DNA of 5,713 bases, from contig JAJXYG010000111.1 in the NCBI GenBank assembly GCA_021780705.1, positions 1-5,713 of the forward strand, read 5' to 3'. Below the pieces are notes generated by a model that saw only the letters and a list, made by a program, of their open reading frames with translations, was not told where the DNA came from and ran no database searches. This DNA comes from Bacteroidota bacterium. Its GTDB lineage: Bacteria > Bacteroidota > Bacteroidia > Chitinophagales > Chitinophagaceae. This document shows, in pieces, positions 3,266-5,713 of this stretch (position 1 is its first letter; each line of letters starts with the position of its first letter). The position numbers and the translations under genes are program-made.

Positions 3266-5713
3266 TTAATCCATCGGGTGACCCCCCGGTCCACCCATTG
3301 GAAAACCACCAGGGCCACCCCACCTCCTGAAATTTCTTTCCCTTCCGTTGTTTTCAGAGGGATTTCCCTTCCCAAAGTTCTTCAATTTGTAGGTAAAAGT
3401 GAGCATGAAGTATTGGGTGAGGACCTGGTTATTGACGTCCTGGATATAAGAGGCTGTGACATTACGGGTGATACTCTTGTTTTGCTTTAAAAGGTCATAG
3501 ACGGAAAGGGCCAGTTCTCCGGCCTGTTTCTTGAGGAATTTCTTGCCAATGGAAATGTTCCAGAGCCAGTAGTTGGTATTGTTGGCCCCGGTGAGGCCGT
3601 TGTAATACTGGTTGCTCAGGTCATTTCTGAAGAAAAACCCGCTCTTTGTCAGCAGGCTGGCATTGAATTCTGCCGTCTGCTGGAAATAATTGTTATTCAG
3701 ACCCGGAGCCACACTGTTTTTCACGGTGTTGATGCTGGCAGTATAGGAAAGGGTGAGGTCCACATATTCACTGATATTGCTGGCGAGCACGGCACCCAGG
3801 TTATAATTATAGGTCTTGGAGATATTTTCCACATTATTCAACAGTCCGGGCAGATGGGTGTAGCTGAACCCCGCATTCCAGTTCACAATGGATTTGAGGG
3901 GTTTTACCGGTAAGGCATAGGTGAAAAAGGAACGGATATCCAGGTACCCGTTCAGGTTCACCGGCCTGGAAATCTGCGAGCCTTTAAATAATATCACCGA
4001 AGGGGTCAGGGCAGAGTCCTGGGTGGCTGTATAGGTCGCATTGGCTATATAGTTGCGGGCGGTTTGGACAAAGGCATTGGCAAAGAAAGTCTGTTCCTTT
4101 CCGGTGTTGTTATAATTATACCGGACAATGAACCTGCTGTTATATTGCTGGCGCAGGTCGGGATTGCCGGTGGTATAAAAAAACTGGTTGGAGTTGTTGA
4201 TCACATTTTGTAGCTGCGTGACAGAAGGGGCACTGACATTGGAGCGGTATATGATCCGGAGATTGCTCCTTTTATTCAACTTGAAACGGGCAAAGGCATT
4301 CCCGAGGAGATTTTGGTAGGTATTGTCGATCCGGGAGGACTGGGGGAATACCTGGGTGCTCTTCAACTCCGAATATTGATAGGAAAGCCCCGCAGACACA
4401 AAGTTATTCCGGTTTCCATGGCGCAGGGTAATCCCGGCATTATGGCTGTCATAGGTATTGTCGAATTTATTGCTGAGACTGGAGTCCAGCAGGGAGTATT
4501 TGGAAGTACCCGCATCATAATTTGAAGTTTCCTGGTCCGCATTGTTCTTCTGGAAACTGGGATTGTAGTTCAGCTGCATCAGGGTGGTCCTGCCTACGGG
4601 TTCGGTATAGACGAGATTGACACTATAGGTATTGTTGTGGTTTTTCTGGTCGGAAAACTGCAGGACAGAATCTGTATAGGCCGAAGGGGTAAAATATTGA
4701 TTGAGGGCATTGAGCAGGTTGCCGCCCAGTTTGTCGGAGGAACTCTGGTTGATTCCCAGAGACAAACTGCGGCCTCTTTTTTTGAATGCATGCCGGATCA
4801 GGATCAAATTGCTGAGGTTGTTGCCGTGATAATCGCTGGTCAGGTCATTGCCGGTCTGGCTGAGCATGTCCTGGAGCGCTTTGTCCACATAATTATTGCC
4901 TTTTACATTGTTCACGGAATGATTGGACTGAAAGTTCAGGTTCGAAACCAGCAGGATGGTATTGCTGGAGTCGATTTTATAGGTGAGCCTGAAATTGACC
5001 CGGTTATTGGTATTGCGGTTATTGGAAAGGGTGTTTTCCTCATAGTAGTTGCTGGAATCCTTGCTCAGGATATTTTGCTGGTTGATCAACTGGTCATTGG
5101 AGGTATTGCTGTTATTGAAAAAATAACTTCCGGCCACCTCAACCTTTTTACCCCAGTCATCGCTGTAATTGACGCCGAATGAATTGGTTTTCGCTACCCC
5201 GCTTTGTTCCCCCACCGTGAAATTGTTGCCTCCGCCAAAGTTCTGGCCTCCACCCCTTCGACCTCCCCCGCCCCGGTTGCCGGTGCTGGTTACCCCCAGC
5301 AGATCCTGAGAGGAAAAATTCTGCTGGTTCACATTATTGGCAATTCCAATGAGAGATATTCTGCGGTCATGATCAAAAATACTTACGTTTCCGCCGCCGT
5401 TATATCGACCGTCAGAACCGTATCCTGCGTACAGGCGCCCGAAATTGCCATTACGCATATTGACCTTGGTGACAATATTGATGGCCTTGGTCGTGTTCCC
5501 GTCATCAAAGCCCGTGAGTTGGGCCTGGTCACTCAATTTGTCAAAGACCTGGATCTTGTCGATGATTTCAGCAGGAAGGTTTCTTAAGGTGGCGGTTGCA
5601 TCATTGCCGAAAAAATCCCGGCCGTCCACGGTCACTTTCTGTACCGTTTCTCCCATGGCTGTGACTGCCCCGGAATTTTTATCCACGGTGATCCCCGGCA
5701 TTTTTCTGATCAG
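3266..5713 (-). CDS. Outer-membrane beta-barrel protein with TonB-type plug (OMP_b-brl_3-like), 5' partial
   Basis: The frame is open to the window edge, giving 815 visible residues; residue numbers here count from the ATG at 5701, which is internal because the four codons before it (LIRK) continue the domain. The first 80 residues are plug: M-P-G-I-T-V-D, V-Q-K-V-T-V-D-G-R-D-F-F-G-N-D (20-34), R-N-L-P-A-E-I-I-D-K-I-Q-V-F-D-K (40-55) and I-N-I-V-T-K (74-79). A long series of alternating barrel strands follows, with Asn/Ser-rich loops and aromatic strand ends, up to a last strand at about 760-776. A Gly/Arg-rich loop lies at 141-160 and a 35-residue Gly/Pro-rich tail at 777-811. The signal peptide and the N-terminal carboxypeptidase-regulatory-like domain normal for this family, about 100-130 residues, should be off the window. 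It sits in the outer membrane and may act as a TonB-dependent importer or an envelope structural protein; the substrate cannot be told. It is the first visible gene of the cluster and ends 11 nt before the sigma factor start. No frameshift or internal stop is seen. Confidence 0.9.
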   Translation of the reverse strand: MIRKMPGITVDKNSGAVTAMGETVQKVTVDGRDFFGNDATATLRNLPAEIIDKIQVFDKLSDQAQLTGFDDGNTTKAINIVTKVNMRNGNFGRLYAGYGSDGRYNGGGNVSIFDHDRRISLIGIANNVNQQNFSSQDLLGVTSTGNRGGGGRRGGGQNFGGGNNFTVGEQSGVAKTNSFGVNYSDDWGKKVEVAGSYFFNNSNTSNDQLINQQNILSKDSSNYYEENTLSNNRNTNNRVNFRLTYKIDSSNTILLVSNLNFQSNHSVNNVKGNNYVDKALQDMLSQTGNDLTSDYHGNNLSNLILIRHAFKKRGRSLSLGINQSSSDKLGGNLLNALNQYFTPSAYTDSVLQFSDQKNHNNTYSVNLVYTEPVGRTTLMQLNYNPSFQKNNADQETSNYDAGTSKYSLLDSSLSNKFDNTYDSHNAGITLRHGNRNNFVSAGLSYQYSELKSTQVFPQSSRIDNTYQNLLGNAFARFKLNKRSNLRIIYRSNVSAPSVTQLQNVINNSNQFFYTTGNPDLRQQYNSRFIVRYNYNNTGKEQTFFANAFVQTARNYIANATYTATQDSALTPSVILFKGSQISRPVNLNGYLDIRSFFTYALPVKPLKSIVNWNAGFSYTHLPGLLNNVENISKTYNYNLGAVLASNISEYVDLTLSYTASINTVKNSVAPGLNNNYFQQTAEFNASLLTKSGFFFRNDLSNQYYNGLTGANNTNYWLWNISIGKKFLKKQAGELALSVYDLLKQNKSITRNVTASYIQDVNNQVLTQYFMLTFTYKLKNFGKGNPSENNGRERNFRRWGGPGGFPMGGPGGHPMD

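Noticed and set aside
4637..5182. 181-codon plus-strand open frame opposite the barrel gene
   Set aside because: Its Ile/Val-rich translation is the complement of Asn/Asp/Tyr-rich barrel codons; it is not an independent membrane protein.

Overview
The window comes from a member of the Bacteroidota, most likely Chitinophagaceae or a relative. This rests on the proteins: an OMP_b-brl_3-type outer-membrane barrel with a Gly-rich loop, a Bacteroidota-style ECF sigma factor with a very short single-pass anti-sigma partner, and small Spy-like periplasmic proteins. It also fits the weak or absent Shine-Dalgarno sequences, with A/T-rich stretches before the starts. The family-level placement is inference.

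Layout, left to right. (a) Positions 2-358, plus strand: the 3' part of a secreted DUF4399-type protein, closed by a clear rho-independent terminator (375-406). (b) Positions 425-1135, minus strand: a six-helix TMEM175/DUF1211-family protein, a putative potassium channel. It converges on (a). (c) Positions 1136-1349: intergenic, holding a minus-strand terminator for the cluster to its right and the leader of the TMEM175 gene. (d) Positions 1350-5713, minus strand: five closely packed genes, read from right to left. They are an outer-membrane beta-barrel/TonB-plug protein (5' end off the window), an ECF sigma factor 11 nt later, a small membrane anti-sigma protein, a membrane-anchored Spy/CpxP-like protein whose ATG overlaps the anti-sigma stop, and a secreted Spy/CpxP-like protein. 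The terminator at 1291-1322 ends the unit.

The cluster in (d) is the most interesting part. An ECF sigma factor, a one-helix anti-sigma protein and a membrane-tethered twin-LTxxQ periplasmic protein form a set similar in logic to CnrH-CnrY-CnrX of Cupriavidus, where a tethered four-helix sensor controls the release of an ECF sigma factor. Here the set is joined to an outer-membrane barrel and a second, free periplasmic Spy-like protein. The inferred job is an envelope-stress or metal-responsive regulon that carries its own outer-membrane component. The sensing role and the ligand are not shown by the sequence.

No rRNA, tRNA, CRISPR array, insertion sequence or integration site was seen. No stretch longer than 300 bases lacks a gene.
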